From: Tropicimonas sp. IMCC34043
Lineage (GTDB): Bacteria > Pseudomonadota > Alphaproteobacteria > Rhodobacterales > Rhodobacteraceae
NCBI RefSeq assembly: GCF_003390845.1
Contig: NZ_QMEK01000001.1
Location: forward strand, 620,001-684,000
Direction of reading: 5' to 3'
DNA: 64,000 nt
The notes under the pieces were generated by a model. The model ran no database searches, was not told where the DNA came from, and was given only the letters and a program-made list of their open reading frames with translations. Of this stretch, positions 30,129-37,754 are shown in pieces (the stretch's first letter is position 1; every line of letters starts with the position of its first letter). Position numbers and translations under genes: made by a program.

Positions 30129-31823
30129 ATGGCGCACGATGGACAGGAGCCTGCCGTGGCTGCGGCGGCCGGCCCGATTCTGAACGACTTGCTGGAGTTG
30201 ACGGCGGCGGCGATTGCGCCGGTCGGGGATCTTCTGGCCTTGGCGACCGATGCGGTGCGTGCGCAGGTCAGCGACGGCGGCAAGGTCTCGGGTGCGCTGA
30301 TCGAACAGAACCAGACCGCGGCCCATGCGCTGGCCTGGCTTGCGACCTACGATCAGGCGCTGCGCCAGATGCAGGCCTGGGCCGGCCGGTTGGTCGAGTC
30401 CGGCAGGTTCGGCGAAATCGAGCAGCTGATCCACCAGATCGCCTTTGGCGAATACCTCGCCCAGATCCGCGGCGGCATCCCGATGAGCCAGGGCGAGATC
30501 GTGCGGGTCACCGACATGGGTCTCGACAGCGCCGTCCTGAACGGGTTGCAGACCCCTGCGATAGAGACGCTGACCCGTGCGGGCAACAGCCAGGCGGCGC
30601 GAAGCCGTCTGGTGGTTCTGATGCAGGAGCAATCGGCCAACATCACCGTCGGCGCGACCGGGCTCGAAGACGAGCTCGAGATGATCCGCGAGCAGTTCCG
30701 CCGCTATGCCGTCGACCGGGTAGAGCCAAACGCGCACGAATGGCATCTGAAGGACCAGCTGATTCCGATCGAGATTATCGAGGAACTGGCCGAGATGGGT
30801 GTCTTCGGTCTGACGATCCCCGAGGAATACGGCGGCTTTGGCCTGACGAAGGCTTCGATGGTCGTGGTCTCCGAGGAATTGTCGCGCGGCTATATCGGCG
30901 TCGGCTCGCTTGGCACGCGCTCCGAGATCGCGGCCGAACTGATCCTCGCTGGCGGCACCGACGCGCAGAAGGAATACTGGCTGCCGAAGCTCGCCAGTGC
31001 CGAGATCCTGCCGACGGCCGTGTTCACCGAGCCGAACACCGGTTCGGATCTGGGCTCGCTTCGGACCCGCGCGGTCAAGGACGCGGCCGGCGACTATGCC
31101 GTGACCGGCAACAAGACCTGGATCACCCACGCCGCCCGCACCCATGTGATGACCCTGCTGGCGCGGACCGATCCGGGCAGCAGCGATCATCGCGGCCTGT
31201 CGATGTTTCTGGCCGAGAAGACCCCCGGCACCGAGGAGGATCCGTTCCCGACGCCCGGCATGACCGGCGGCGAGATCGAGGTTCTGGGCTATCGCGGCAT
31301 GAAGGAATACGAGCTTGGCTTCGACAATTTCCATGTGAAGGGCGAAAACCTGCTCGGCGGCGTCGAGGGGCAGGGCTTCAAGCAGCTGATGAAGACCTTC
31401 GAGGCGGCACGGATCCAGACCGCGGCGCGCGCGATCGGCGTCGCGCAGTCGGCACTCGATATCGCGACGCGCTATGCCGAGGATCGCAAGCAGTTCGGCA
31501 AGGCGCTGATCGCGTTTCCGCGGGTCTCGGGCAAGCTTGCCATGATGGCGGTCGAGATCATGGTGGCGCGCCAGCTGACCTATTTCGCCGCCTGGGAAAA
31601 GGACCACGACCAGCGCTGCGATCTCGAGGCCGGGATGGCCAAGCTGCTGGGGGCACGCGTCGCCTGGGCTGCGGCCGACAACGGCCTTCAGATCCACGGC
31701 GGCAATGGCTTTGCGCTCGAATACACCATCAGCCGGGTGCTCTGCGACGCCCGGATCCTGAACATCTTCGAGGGCGCGGCCGAAATTCAGGCGCAGGTGA
31801 TTGCGCGCCGTCTGCTGGGGTAG
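30129..31823 (+). CDS. mcd: (2S)-methylsuccinyl-CoA dehydrogenase
   Basis: This 564-residue acyl-CoA dehydrogenase has an unusual N-terminal extension of about 170 residues before the common fold. That extension and the segments NITVGATGLEDELEMIREQ, FGLTIPEEYGGFGL, FTEPNTGSDLGSLRTRA and QIHGGNGFALEYTISR match methylsuccinyl-CoA dehydrogenase. This enzyme oxidises methylsuccinyl-CoA to mesaconyl-CoA in the ethylmalonyl-CoA pathway, an alternative to the glyoxylate cycle for acetate growth. Electrons go to ETF, encoded at 17863-19550. Upstream (30069-30085) is an imperfect TTGC-N9-GCAA pair that could be an operator. The gene ends in a perfect terminator, so it is monocistronic. Confidence 0.85.
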   Translation: MAHDGQEPAVAAAAGPILNDLLELTAAAIAPVGDLLALATDAVRAQVSDGGKVSGALIEQNQTAAHALAWLATYDQALRQMQAWAGRLVESGRFGEIEQLIHQIAFGEYLAQIRGGIPMSQGEIVRVTDMGLDSAVLNGLQTPAIETLTRAGNSQAARSRLVVLMQEQSANITVGATGLEDELEMIREQFRRYAVDRVEPNAHEWHLKDQLIPIEIIEELAEMGVFGLTIPEEYGGFGLTKASMVVVSEELSRGYIGVGSLGTRSEIAAELILAGGTDAQKEYWLPKLASAEILPTAVFTEPNTGSDLGSLRTRAVKDAAGDYAVTGNKTWITHAARTHVMTLLARTDPGSSDHRGLSMFLAEKTPGTEEDPFPTPGMTGGEIEVLGYRGMKEYELGFDNFHVKGENLLGGVEGQGFKQLMKTFEAARIQTAARAIGVAQSALDIATRYAEDRKQFGKALIAFPRVSGKLAMMAVEIMVARQLTYFAAWEKDHDQRCDLEAGMAKLLGARVAWAAADNGLQIHGGNGFALEYTISRVLCDARILNIFEGAAEIQAQVIARRLLG

Positions 31824-31876
31824 CTGCGAGGCGGTCGCGGGCAAGCCGACGAATGCCGATTGATGACACGGACTTG

Positions 31877-31909
31877 ACGGATGGCGCAGGGATTGCGCCA
31901 TCCGTTTTT
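31877..31909 (+). terminator. Rho-independent terminator of mcd
   Basis: A perfect 12-bp stem, ACGGATGGCGCA (31877-31888) and TGCGCCATCCGT (31894-31905), has a GGGAT loop and runs into T5. It lies 53 bases after the mcd stop. Confidence 0.95.
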
Positions 31910-31973
31910 GGTTCGGGGCCCGTCCGACCGCAATGACGTGGCCACCGTTCGGTGGCGGGATCGGGGCGTGGAA

Positions 31974-32507
31974 TCAGTCCCGCGGCAACCGGGCAAGGCG
32001 GATCAGATAGACCGGAAGCGCCGCCGCCTCGCGCAGCCAGTATCCCGCCCGGCGCAGCGGCGCCTTGCCGTCCCATCGGGCGGCGGCTCCGCCCGCCTCG
32101 ACGCCAAGACGGCGGAACGTCAGGATGGCGCGGGGCAGATGGTAGGCATCGCTTACGACCAGCGCCCGGGTCAGGCCGTGGGCGCGCATCAGGGCAATGC
32201 TGTAGCGGGCGTTCTCGAACGTGTCGGTCGATCTCGGTTCGGTCAGGATGCGCTCGGCCGCGACGCCCTGGGCGACGAGCTCGCGGGCGATCACCAGCGC
32301 CTCGGCCGGTGGCTCGCGGCCGAGCCCGCCCGAGCCGATCACCCGCGCCCCGGGGCGGCGCGCCGCCTCGGCCGCGCCCTGTGCGATGCGCCGCGCGAGC
32401 GTCGGGCTGGGACGGCCGTCCTGCCAGACAGCGGCCCCGAGGATGACGATGGCGAGCGTGTCGTGGCTCGGCGGTTCGGTCGGGGTCGGGGTTGGGGTCG
32501 GGGGCAT
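31974..32507 (-). CDS. YdcF/DUF218 family protein
   Basis: The 177-residue protein has the DUF218 (YdcF) core: LAIVILGAAVWQDGRPS, VIGSGGLG, EPRSTDTFENA and VVSDAYHLPRA. Family members such as SanA and ElyC act in envelope integrity; YdcF binds S-adenosylmethionine. The N terminus MPPTPTPTPTEPP is a short Pro-Thr repeat encoded by a G/T-rich tandem repeat and may be partly untranslated. A membrane-surface helix is possible at the C terminus. It follows the Nudix gene on the same strand by 27 bases. Confidence 0.82.
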   Translation of the reverse strand: MPPTPTPTPTEPPSHDTLAIVILGAAVWQDGRPSPTLARRIAQGAAEAARRPGARVIGSGGLGREPPAEALVIARELVAQGVAAERILTEPRSTDTFENARYSIALMRAHGLTRALVVSDAYHLPRAILTFRRLGVEAGGAAARWDGKAPLRRAGYWLREAAALPVYLIRLARLPRD

Positions 32508-32534
32508 CGGGAGATTGCCTCGTTCGGCGCGCGC

Positions 32535-33155
32535 TCAGTCCCAGTCGGTTGGCAGGGCAGGGCTGTGGTGATGGACAAGCGCGCGGGCCACGTCATCGGG
32601 GGTCGAACGGCCCATCGACATCTCGGGCAGGTCCGCAGGATCGAAGAAGGCGGCATCGAGCGTCTCGGGTCCGGGTCCGGGGGCCGTGTCGTCGCTCGGG
32701 TCGGCCAGAAAAAAGAACTTGTAGAAGTCGCGGTGGTCGGGCTCGTCCTTCTGGCGGGCGCGGTGGCGGACCTGATAGAGCTTGCTTGCGCGGACGGTCA
32801 GGTTCGCCTCCTCCCGCGTTTCCTTCACGGCGCATTGCGCGGCGCTGAGCCCGATGTCGGCGAACCCGCCGGGCATGGTCCAGCGGCCATCGACCTTCTC
32901 GCGCACCAGAAGGACGCGGCCGTCGCGGAACACCGCGGCGCGGACGTCGATCTTGGGGGTGGCATAACCCTCGTGCGGTTCGGCGAGCCCCTTGAGATGG
33001 GCAATCGGCACCTGCCCGAGCCGGGCCATCATCTCGCGCGCGATAAGGTCGATCTCGGCGAAGCGTTCGAGATCGAAGTCGTTGGTGCCATAATGCAGGC
33101 CGGTGGCGGCAAGCGCCTGCAGGCGTTTGGCATACCCAAGCCAGAGGTCTTCCAC
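32535..33155 (-). CDS. Nudix hydrolase with N-terminal extension
   Basis: The 206-residue protein has an N-terminal helical part (MEDLWLGYAKRLQALAATGL) typical of the Nudix_N_2 group, then a Nudix domain. The Nudix box reads GGFADIGLSAAQCAVKETREEANL across positions about 101-124. The first catalytic-box glutamate is leucine, Arg of the REx2EE core is Lys, and the last Gly is Asn, while the two metal glutamates (EE) remain. Members hydrolyse NADH, ADP-ribose or related pyrophosphates. The GTG start at 33155 has AAAGGA seven bases upstream. It follows recO on the same strand across repeat copy D. Confidence 0.82.
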   Translation of the reverse strand: MEDLWLGYAKRLQALAATGLHYGTNDFDLERFAEIDLIAREMMARLGQVPIAHLKGLAEPHEGYATPKIDVRAAVFRDGRVLLVREKVDGRWTMPGGFADIGLSAAQCAVKETREEANLTVRASKLYQVRHRARQKDEPDHRDFYKFFFLADPSDDTAPGPGPETLDAAFFDPADLPEMSMGRSTPDDVARALVHHHSPALPTDWD

Positions 33156-33240
33156 GTCGAGGTCCTTTCGATGGTCGGGTCCTTGGTGCGATGTGGCAGG
33201 ACGGCCGTCGATGGCGCGTTTCGTCCCGGTTCGGGAAAAC

Positions 33241-33306
33241 GGGGGCGCTGCCCCCGTCGCGGCAGGCCGCGACTCCCCCGGGATATTTGGGAAACAGAAG
33301 AAATGG
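33241..33306 (+). repeat. Dispersed repeat copy D (double hairpin plus tail)
   Basis: The plan is identical to copy C: GGGGGC-GCT-GCCCCC (33241-33255), GTCGCGGC-AG-GCCGCGAC (33256-33273), then TCCCCCGGGATATTTGGG and AAACAGAAGAAATGG. The copy lies in the 230-base gap between recO and the Nudix gene, both on the minus strand. It is the only copy not between convergent genes. Confidence 0.9.
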
Positions 33307-33385
33307 GGCGGATGGAGCCGAAGGCAGCGGGAAACACGCGCTCGGGGCGCGCGGCTGTCTGGGAGGGCTCGGGCTGCATCGGGTC

Positions 33386-34117
33386 CTATTCGCGGGCGGC
33401 CTCGCGTGCCAGCACCTCCACGAAGCGGCGGCGCGCTGCCGGCAGCGGGCGGTTGCCCATCGCCGGGGCGAGCCGTCTTTCCAGAAAATGCCCGGTCGTC
33501 TGCAGCCCTTCGAGCAATTCGGCGGTCGAGCCCGGCGGCGTGCCGCGCAGGCAGGGGGGCAGGGGCAACAGCTTGTCGGCCCAGATGCCGGCGCTGGCGC
33601 GGCTGACCGCGCGGCCCGATTTCGGCGAGACATGGACGAGATCGTCCGTGGCGCCGCTGACCGCGCAGGCCGAGAGGTCGAGCCCGAAGCCGAGGGTCTC
33701 GAGCAGGCCGAGTTCCCACAGCAGGTAGAGACCCGGCCAGCCCTGATCCTGGCCAAGCGCGTCGAGCAGATACTGGGTCGCGGCGTAAAGCGGCGGCTGA
33801 GGCTCTCGCTCCGGCAGGCTGAAGGCCAGCAGCGCGCAGGCCGATCCGAGCGCGAACAGCGACCGACGGTCGGAGGCGGCATTCGTCCGCGCGCGCAGCG
33901 GTTCCACCCGGAAGCTGCCGATATGGTCCTCGAGTCTCGCGTGCCATTCGACGGCAACCTGGGTGCCGGGCTGCAGCACCGCGGCGAGCTTGCGCGAGCT
34001 GCCGCCGCGGACGACACCGGCGTGGCGTCCATGCAGGGCGGTGAAGACTTCGACGATCGCCGAGGTCTCGCCATGGGGGCGGGCCGAAAGAAGCGCGCCT
34101 TCGTCGCGCCAGTCCAT
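33386..34117 (-). CDS. recO: DNA repair protein RecO
   Basis: RecO helps RecR load RecA on single-stranded DNA in the RecFOR pathway. The 243-residue protein starts with the OB-fold domain ([40 protein letters not shown]) and continues with the helical domain ([24 protein letters not shown]). The zinc-binding cysteines of some RecO proteins are not evident. The start is taken at MDWRDEG (34117), where relatives begin; ATG 34129 is the alternative. In relatives recO follows era and DUF1491 directly; here 3.3 kb with opposite-strand genes intervenes. Confidence 0.9.
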   Translation of the reverse strand: MDWRDEGALLSARPHGETSAIVEVFTALHGRHAGVVRGGSSRKLAAVLQPGTQVAVEWHARLEDHIGSFRVEPLRARTNAASDRRSLFALGSACALLAFSLPEREPQPPLYAATQYLLDALGQDQGWPGLYLLWELGLLETLGFGLDLSACAVSGATDDLVHVSPKSGRAVSRASAGIWADKLLPLPPCLRGTPPGSTAELLEGLQTTGHFLERRLAPAMGNRPLPAARRRFVEVLAREAARE

Positions 34118-34292
34118 CTGCAGTTTCATCCTTTCGCAGTCGTGCCGCCTGGGCGGGGCGATCCGGGCGCGGCCGGGCGCCATCCTCGTCCGTTTGTGGC
34201 GGATCGGCGGGCTGTTGCAAGCGGCGATTGTGCCGATCGAGTCGCGGCTTGACCCGGGTGGCAATCGTTGCGCGGCCGCGATAATTCAATTC

Positions 34293-34321
34293 TTTAACGA
34301 ATCGGGCAAGAATGCTATAAA
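34293..34321 (+). promoter_or_regulatory. Candidate sigma-70 promoter before the small peptide gene
   Basis: TTTAAC (34293-34298) and TATAAA (34316-34321) are spaced by 17 bases within an AT-rich stretch (about 34281-34385) that contrasts sharply with the GC-rich flanks. The minus-10 fits five of six consensus positions and the minus-35 three of six. The first gene downstream is the 42-codon frame at 34389. Confidence 0.4.
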
Positions 34322-34388
34322 TTCAGAGTTATTGTTGATCGTATCATTTAATTTGCTTTGCGTTCGTTCCAAAATTTGGAGGGAATAA

Positions 34389-34517
34389 GTGGATCAGAGA
34401 TACTGGATTTCGCTGGCTGTTGCTGTCGTGCTTTCCGCATCGATCTGGGTCGGGATCGGTCCTGCGGCGGTTGCCCAGCATGCGCCGTGCAACCCGGCAG
34501 TGCAAACCTGCCCCTGA
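34389..34517 (+). CDS. Small exported peptide of 42 residues
   Basis: A GTG at 34389 is preceded at the ideal distance (5 bases) by GGAGGG (34378-34383). The frame encodes VDQRYWISLAVAVVLSAS, then IWVGIGPAAVAQHAPC, then NPAVQTCP and a TGA stop at 34515. It reads as a signal peptide with a hydrophobic core (about residues 7-24) and an AVA-Q cleavage site near residue 29. This would leave a mature peptide of about 13 residues with two cysteines (C33, C41). It is shorter than usual gene-calling limits. It precedes a membrane protein gene by 127 bases on the same strand. I do not recognise a family. Small exported peptides of this kind can be signals or complex subunits; neither is shown. Confidence 0.6.
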   Translation: MDQRYWISLAVAVVLSASIWVGIGPAAVAQHAPCNPAVQTCP

Positions 34518-34644
34518 TGGACGGCTGACGGCACGAGCGGCGTGCGGGACGTGACAATTCGGTCAGGTCAAACTGGACGACCATCGCCGCCGCAGTGACG
34601 GCCATTGCTGAAGCAGTCATTCGTGACATTGGAGGAGCGGCGCG

Positions 34645-36429
34645 ATGTCTCCTTTTGCATGGTCCTTCGCGGCCGGATTGATCGTCATTTTCCTGTTTGC
34701 CTGGGACCAGTTCAATCTGAAGTCCTGGAAGGCCCAGAAGAAGTTCGCGCTGATGCTGTCGGTGTTGAACCCGGCCGACCTGCGCGGCGGCGCGGCGCTG
34801 CGCCGGGCCTTCCTGATCTATGCCACGATCCTGTCGCTGGTCTATGCCGGCGCCGTCTTCCTGCTGTCGATGGGGGTGATTGCCTTCGACCCAGCGATCG
34901 GGGGCTTTGCGCCCGGCACGACAGGTGGCGGCAACCTGCCGCCCGCGGCCAGCGGCGCGACGGTCACGTCCGGCGGCGCCGAAAAGGCTGCAGTTGGCGG
35001 AACCGCCGGCGGCACGCGGCCCGAGCCCTGGGTGCCGCTTGCGATCAGCCTCGCCATGGTCGGGCTCGCGCCCCGCACCCCCGGCTTTGCCCGTGGCGAA
35101 GAGCGGCTGCGCGCCTTGACCCATGCGCTGATGGGGATCCCCTCGGCGTTGAACTCGGCCAGCCGTGACATTGCGCTCGCGCCGCTCAGCCTGCAGCAGA
35201 TCGGCGAGGACTGGGTCGCGAACGAGCAGCGGGTGGAGATCCGGCGCTATCTCGATGCGGCGGAACTGGCGCTGGGGAAGGGGGCGTGGTCGGCGCGGCT
35301 GGAAAAGTCGCTGATGAAGATCCTCGCCTTCCGGGTCTGGGTGCTGGACCAGGAGATTTTTCCCGATACCGGCGTGCGCGAGCGCTATGCGCTGATCGAG
35401 GAGGATGTGACCGCGGCACTTGCGGGAATGTTCGAGGATCTCGACGATCTGGCCGGCCAGACCCTCGCCGAGCCACAACCGATCGCCGAGGCAAAGCGTC
35501 TGACCCTCGTCAAACGCTGGGAAAGCCGGATCCGCGCCACCGGCGATCTGAGCGACGATGTCTGCGCGCTGATGTACGTCTATTTCGAGAAATCCCGCGG
35601 CAAGGCGGGCGATGGCGCCGTCATGGACTATCTCAAGGACGTGCTGCGCACCGAACATGCAGTGGTCGACCAGCTCAACATGCTGCTGACGTCGGTGATG
35701 GCGGCGGTCGGCATCGCCTTTGCCTGGGGCTATGCCCAGGGCCGCTACCTTTGGATAGACTTTCGCCACGATCAGGCGCTCGGGCTTGCGACAACGGCGC
35801 CAAACTACGGCGCCTCGCAATCGGCCCTGCTGTTCGCGCTGACCGCGTTCTTCACCTATGGTCCGGCGACGCTGTCAGCGATCTGGTGGCGCGGGGCGCA
35901 CGAAGACGGCGGCGGCCGGGCGCGGCGCAGCGGCGAGGCGCCGGTGTTTCCCGCACTTCGGCTGCTGACGCTGTTTCTGGCATCTGCCGGGATCACGCTG
36001 GCCGCCCTGGTCGTGCTGAACGTGGCAAATTCGATCAATGCGGTGGGGTTGGAAAAGGTCGCGGACAACCTGCGCGCTGTCCTGATCTGGGCCTTTCGCA
36101 GCGAGCTTCCCTATTGCGTGCTGGGGGGGCTGCAGGGGGTTTTCATCGCCCGGATGCTGGATCTGGACCGCGAGTCGCTGCTTGGCGCGCCGGGCTGGCG
36201 TCTGTTGCTGCTGCATGGGGTGGCGCTGATGGCCTGGGGCGCGCTGGTCGTCGATCTGACCAGCAGCGGCGAGGCGAGCCTGCGGGACTTCCTGCTGGCG
36301 GCGCCGGTTGCGGGCGTCATTGGCTGGGTATCAAGCTGGACGCTGCTTTCCTCGATGCGGCGGGCGATTGCGCTCGAGCGCCCGGAACACGCCGCGGCGG
36401 CCGAGCCGGCGCCGGGAGCCGCATCATGA
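34645..36429 (+). CDS. Multi-spanning membrane protein of unknown function
   Basis: I do not recognise this 594-residue protein. Two membrane helices lie near the N terminus (about 5-22 and 56-80), followed by a Gly/Ala/Thr-rich linker (86-124). Then comes a short hydrophobic stretch (129-142), a long soluble helical and acidic region (150-340), and five further helices (about 346-366, 392-415, 437-461, 518-537, 549-570). The C-terminal tail is Ala/Pro/Glu-rich. No ATPase, kinase or transporter signature is seen. GGAGGAG sits seven bases before the ATG. Its stop overlaps the start of a solute-binding protein gene (ATGA), so the two products are made together and probably act together at the inner membrane. 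Confidence 0.8.
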   Translation: MSPFAWSFAAGLIVIFLFAWDQFNLKSWKAQKKFALMLSVLNPADLRGGAALRRAFLIYATILSLVYAGAVFLLSMGVIAFDPAIGGFAPGTTGGGNLPPAASGATVTSGGAEKAAVGGTAGGTRPEPWVPLAISLAMVGLAPRTPGFARGEERLRALTHALMGIPSALNSASRDIALAPLSLQQIGEDWVANEQRVEIRRYLDAAELALGKGAWSARLEKSLMKILAFRVWVLDQEIFPDTGVRERYALIEEDVTAALAGMFEDLDDLAGQTLAEPQPIAEAKRLTLVKRWESRIRATGDLSDDVCALMYVYFEKSRGKAGDGAVMDYLKDVLRTEHAVVDQLNMLLTSVMAAVGIAFAWGYAQGRYLWIDFRHDQALGLATTAPNYGASQSALLFALTAFFTYGPATLSAIWWRGAHEDGGGRARRSGEAPVFPALRLLTLFLASAGITLAALVVLNVANSINAVGLEKVADNLRAVLIWAFRSELPYCVLGGLQGVFIARMLDLDRESLLGAPGWRLLLLHGVALMAWGALVVDLTSSGEASLRDFLLAAPVAGVIGWVSSWTLLSSMRRAIALERPEHAAAAEPAPGAAS

Positions 36430-37322
36430 TCGCCCGGGGCCTGGTGATGCTGTTTCTCGGCCTGATGGCACCGGTCGCCGGGATGCCGCCGGCGCTCGCC
36501 GATGTGGTGCGCATGGGGGTGCGCGCCGATGCCAAGCCTTTCGTGTTTCGCGATGATGCGGGCTATACCGGATTCCTATATGACATCTGCATGGCGGCGG
36601 TGTCGGCAAGCGGGCACAAGGTCGACCTGGTCGAGGTGACGGCGCGCGACCGCTTTGCCCGGCTCGGCGCCGAGGAGGGCGGGATCGACATGCTCTGCGA
36701 TCCGACCACGATCACGCTGGCCCGCGCCGGACGCTGGGATTTCACCCAGATCGTCTTCATCGCCAACGCGACCTTCGCCCAGCGGACCCAGGCGCGGCCG
36801 ATGCCGGCCGACCGATTTGAGGGCTGCGCGGCGGCTGCGGGCGAAGAGATCCTCGGGGCCGGATGGCTGCGCGACACGACCTCCGAGGGGTTGCTCGAGG
36901 CCGCGCTCGACAGCGGCGCGATACGACCCGGGCGCAACCGCGTGGTCTGCGGGGTCGCGGTCGACGACCACCGCGCCGGGATCGAGCGGTTCTGTTCGTC
37001 CGACGGCGATTTGAGCTTCTACTTCGGCGACGGCGATATCCTGGCCGCCCAGATCGCAGCCTATGAGGCGCAAAGCGGCGCCGCCTGTCCCGCGGTCTTC
37101 GCTGCCCGCGGATTCCTGACCTACGAACCCTATGCGATCGCGCTCAGCGAGGCTCGGCTGCCCGGCCTGTCGCAGGAGCTGCGCCGCAACCTCTATTCGG
37201 TGTTCCGCTCGCCCCTGGTTGCCGACAGCTTCACGGCCAATTTCGGCGAGGATCGGTCGCCATCCGAGGCGGTCGAGGCATTATGGCGGATGTACCGGAT
37301 CCCGGAAGGGGCGCCGCAATAG
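36426..37322 (+). CDS. Periplasmic solute-binding protein, family 3-like
   Basis: The 298-residue protein has a signal peptide (MIARGLVMLFLGLMAPVAGM, cleavage after PALA near 25). A family 3 solute-binding fold follows, with VVRMGVRADAKPFVFRDDAGYTGFLYDICMA, RFARLGAEEGGIDMLCDPTTIT and WDFTQIVFIANATF split across the two lobes. In ABC systems such proteins bind amino acids, but no ATPase or permease gene is adjacent. Instead it is coupled to the unknown membrane protein gene by ATGA. Six cysteines in the mature region may form disulfides. The C-terminal part (SVFRSPLVADSFTANFG) is long for the family. A sensing or gating role with the membrane protein is inference. Confidence 0.78.
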   Translation: MIARGLVMLFLGLMAPVAGMPPALADVVRMGVRADAKPFVFRDDAGYTGFLYDICMAAVSASGHKVDLVEVTARDRFARLGAEEGGIDMLCDPTTITLARAGRWDFTQIVFIANATFAQRTQARPMPADRFEGCAAAAGEEILGAGWLRDTTSEGLLEAALDSGAIRPGRNRVVCGVAVDDHRAGIERFCSSDGDLSFYFGDGDILAAQIAAYEAQSGAACPAVFAARGFLTYEPYAIALSEARLPGLSQELRRNLYSVFRSPLVADSFTANFGEDRSPSEAVEALWRMYRIPEGAPQ

Positions 37323-37340
37323 CGGCACCCAGCCGGCCTT

Positions 37341-37389
37341 GGCGTCTTCTTGGCCAAAATACCTCGGGGTCCGGGGCAGCGCCCCGGCA
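37341..37389 (-). repeat. Dispersed repeat copy E (variant)
   Basis: On the minus strand a hairpin CCGGGGC-GCT-GCCCCGG (37371-37387) is followed by ACCCCGAGGTATTTTGG and CCAAGAAGACG. The plan is like copies C and D with one hairpin and altered tail. It sits between the convergent solute-binding-protein and DUF1491 genes. Confidence 0.75.
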
Positions 37390-37427
37390 CGCGCCGCCGC
37401 CGCAGCGGTCCACCGTCGCGCGGCGCC

Positions 37428-37754
37428 TCAATCCAACCCGGGTTCGTCCAGCAGATGGCGGCCGTCGCGGCTCTCGACCTCGATCACCCAGAGGTCGGGG
37501 TCGGATCGGCGCTGACGCGCGATCAGCGCATCGACGTCCGCCTCGGGGCCGTCCGCCAGCACGTCCCAGGGCCGCGAGCCGTCCATCGACATGATGCGCT
37601 GGAACACCCGTGCGGTGCCGTCGAGCCGCGAAAGCTTGACCAGTATTGCCCCCGCAGTCTCATCGCCATGGGCCGTGACATAGGCCGGAATGCAGGCCAG
37701 CTGCAGCCGCATCAGATAGGCCTGCACCCAGAATCCCGCAGCCAGTCGGCTCAC
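37428..37754 (-). CDS. DUF1491 family protein
   Basis: The 108-residue protein is the small family found after era in many alphaproteobacteria and known as DUF1491. Recognised parts are AAGFWVQAYLMRLQ, DETAGAILVKLSRLDG, RVFQR and WVIEVESRDGRHLLDEPG. Its function is not established. The GTG start at 37754 overlaps the era stop by four bases (GTGA), so translation is coupled. In relatives the next gene is recO; here the run is broken after this gene. Confidence 0.8.
   Translation of the reverse strand: MSRLAAGFWVQAYLMRLQLACIPAYVTAHGDETAGAILVKLSRLDGTARVFQRIMSMDGSRPWDVLADGPEADVDALIARQRRSDPDLWVIEVESRDGRHLLDEPGLD

Noticed and set aside
36426-37322. The solute-binding protein as part of a complete ABC amino-acid transporter
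   Set aside because: No ATPase or permease gene lies within the neighbourhood; the coupled membrane protein lacks permease signatures.
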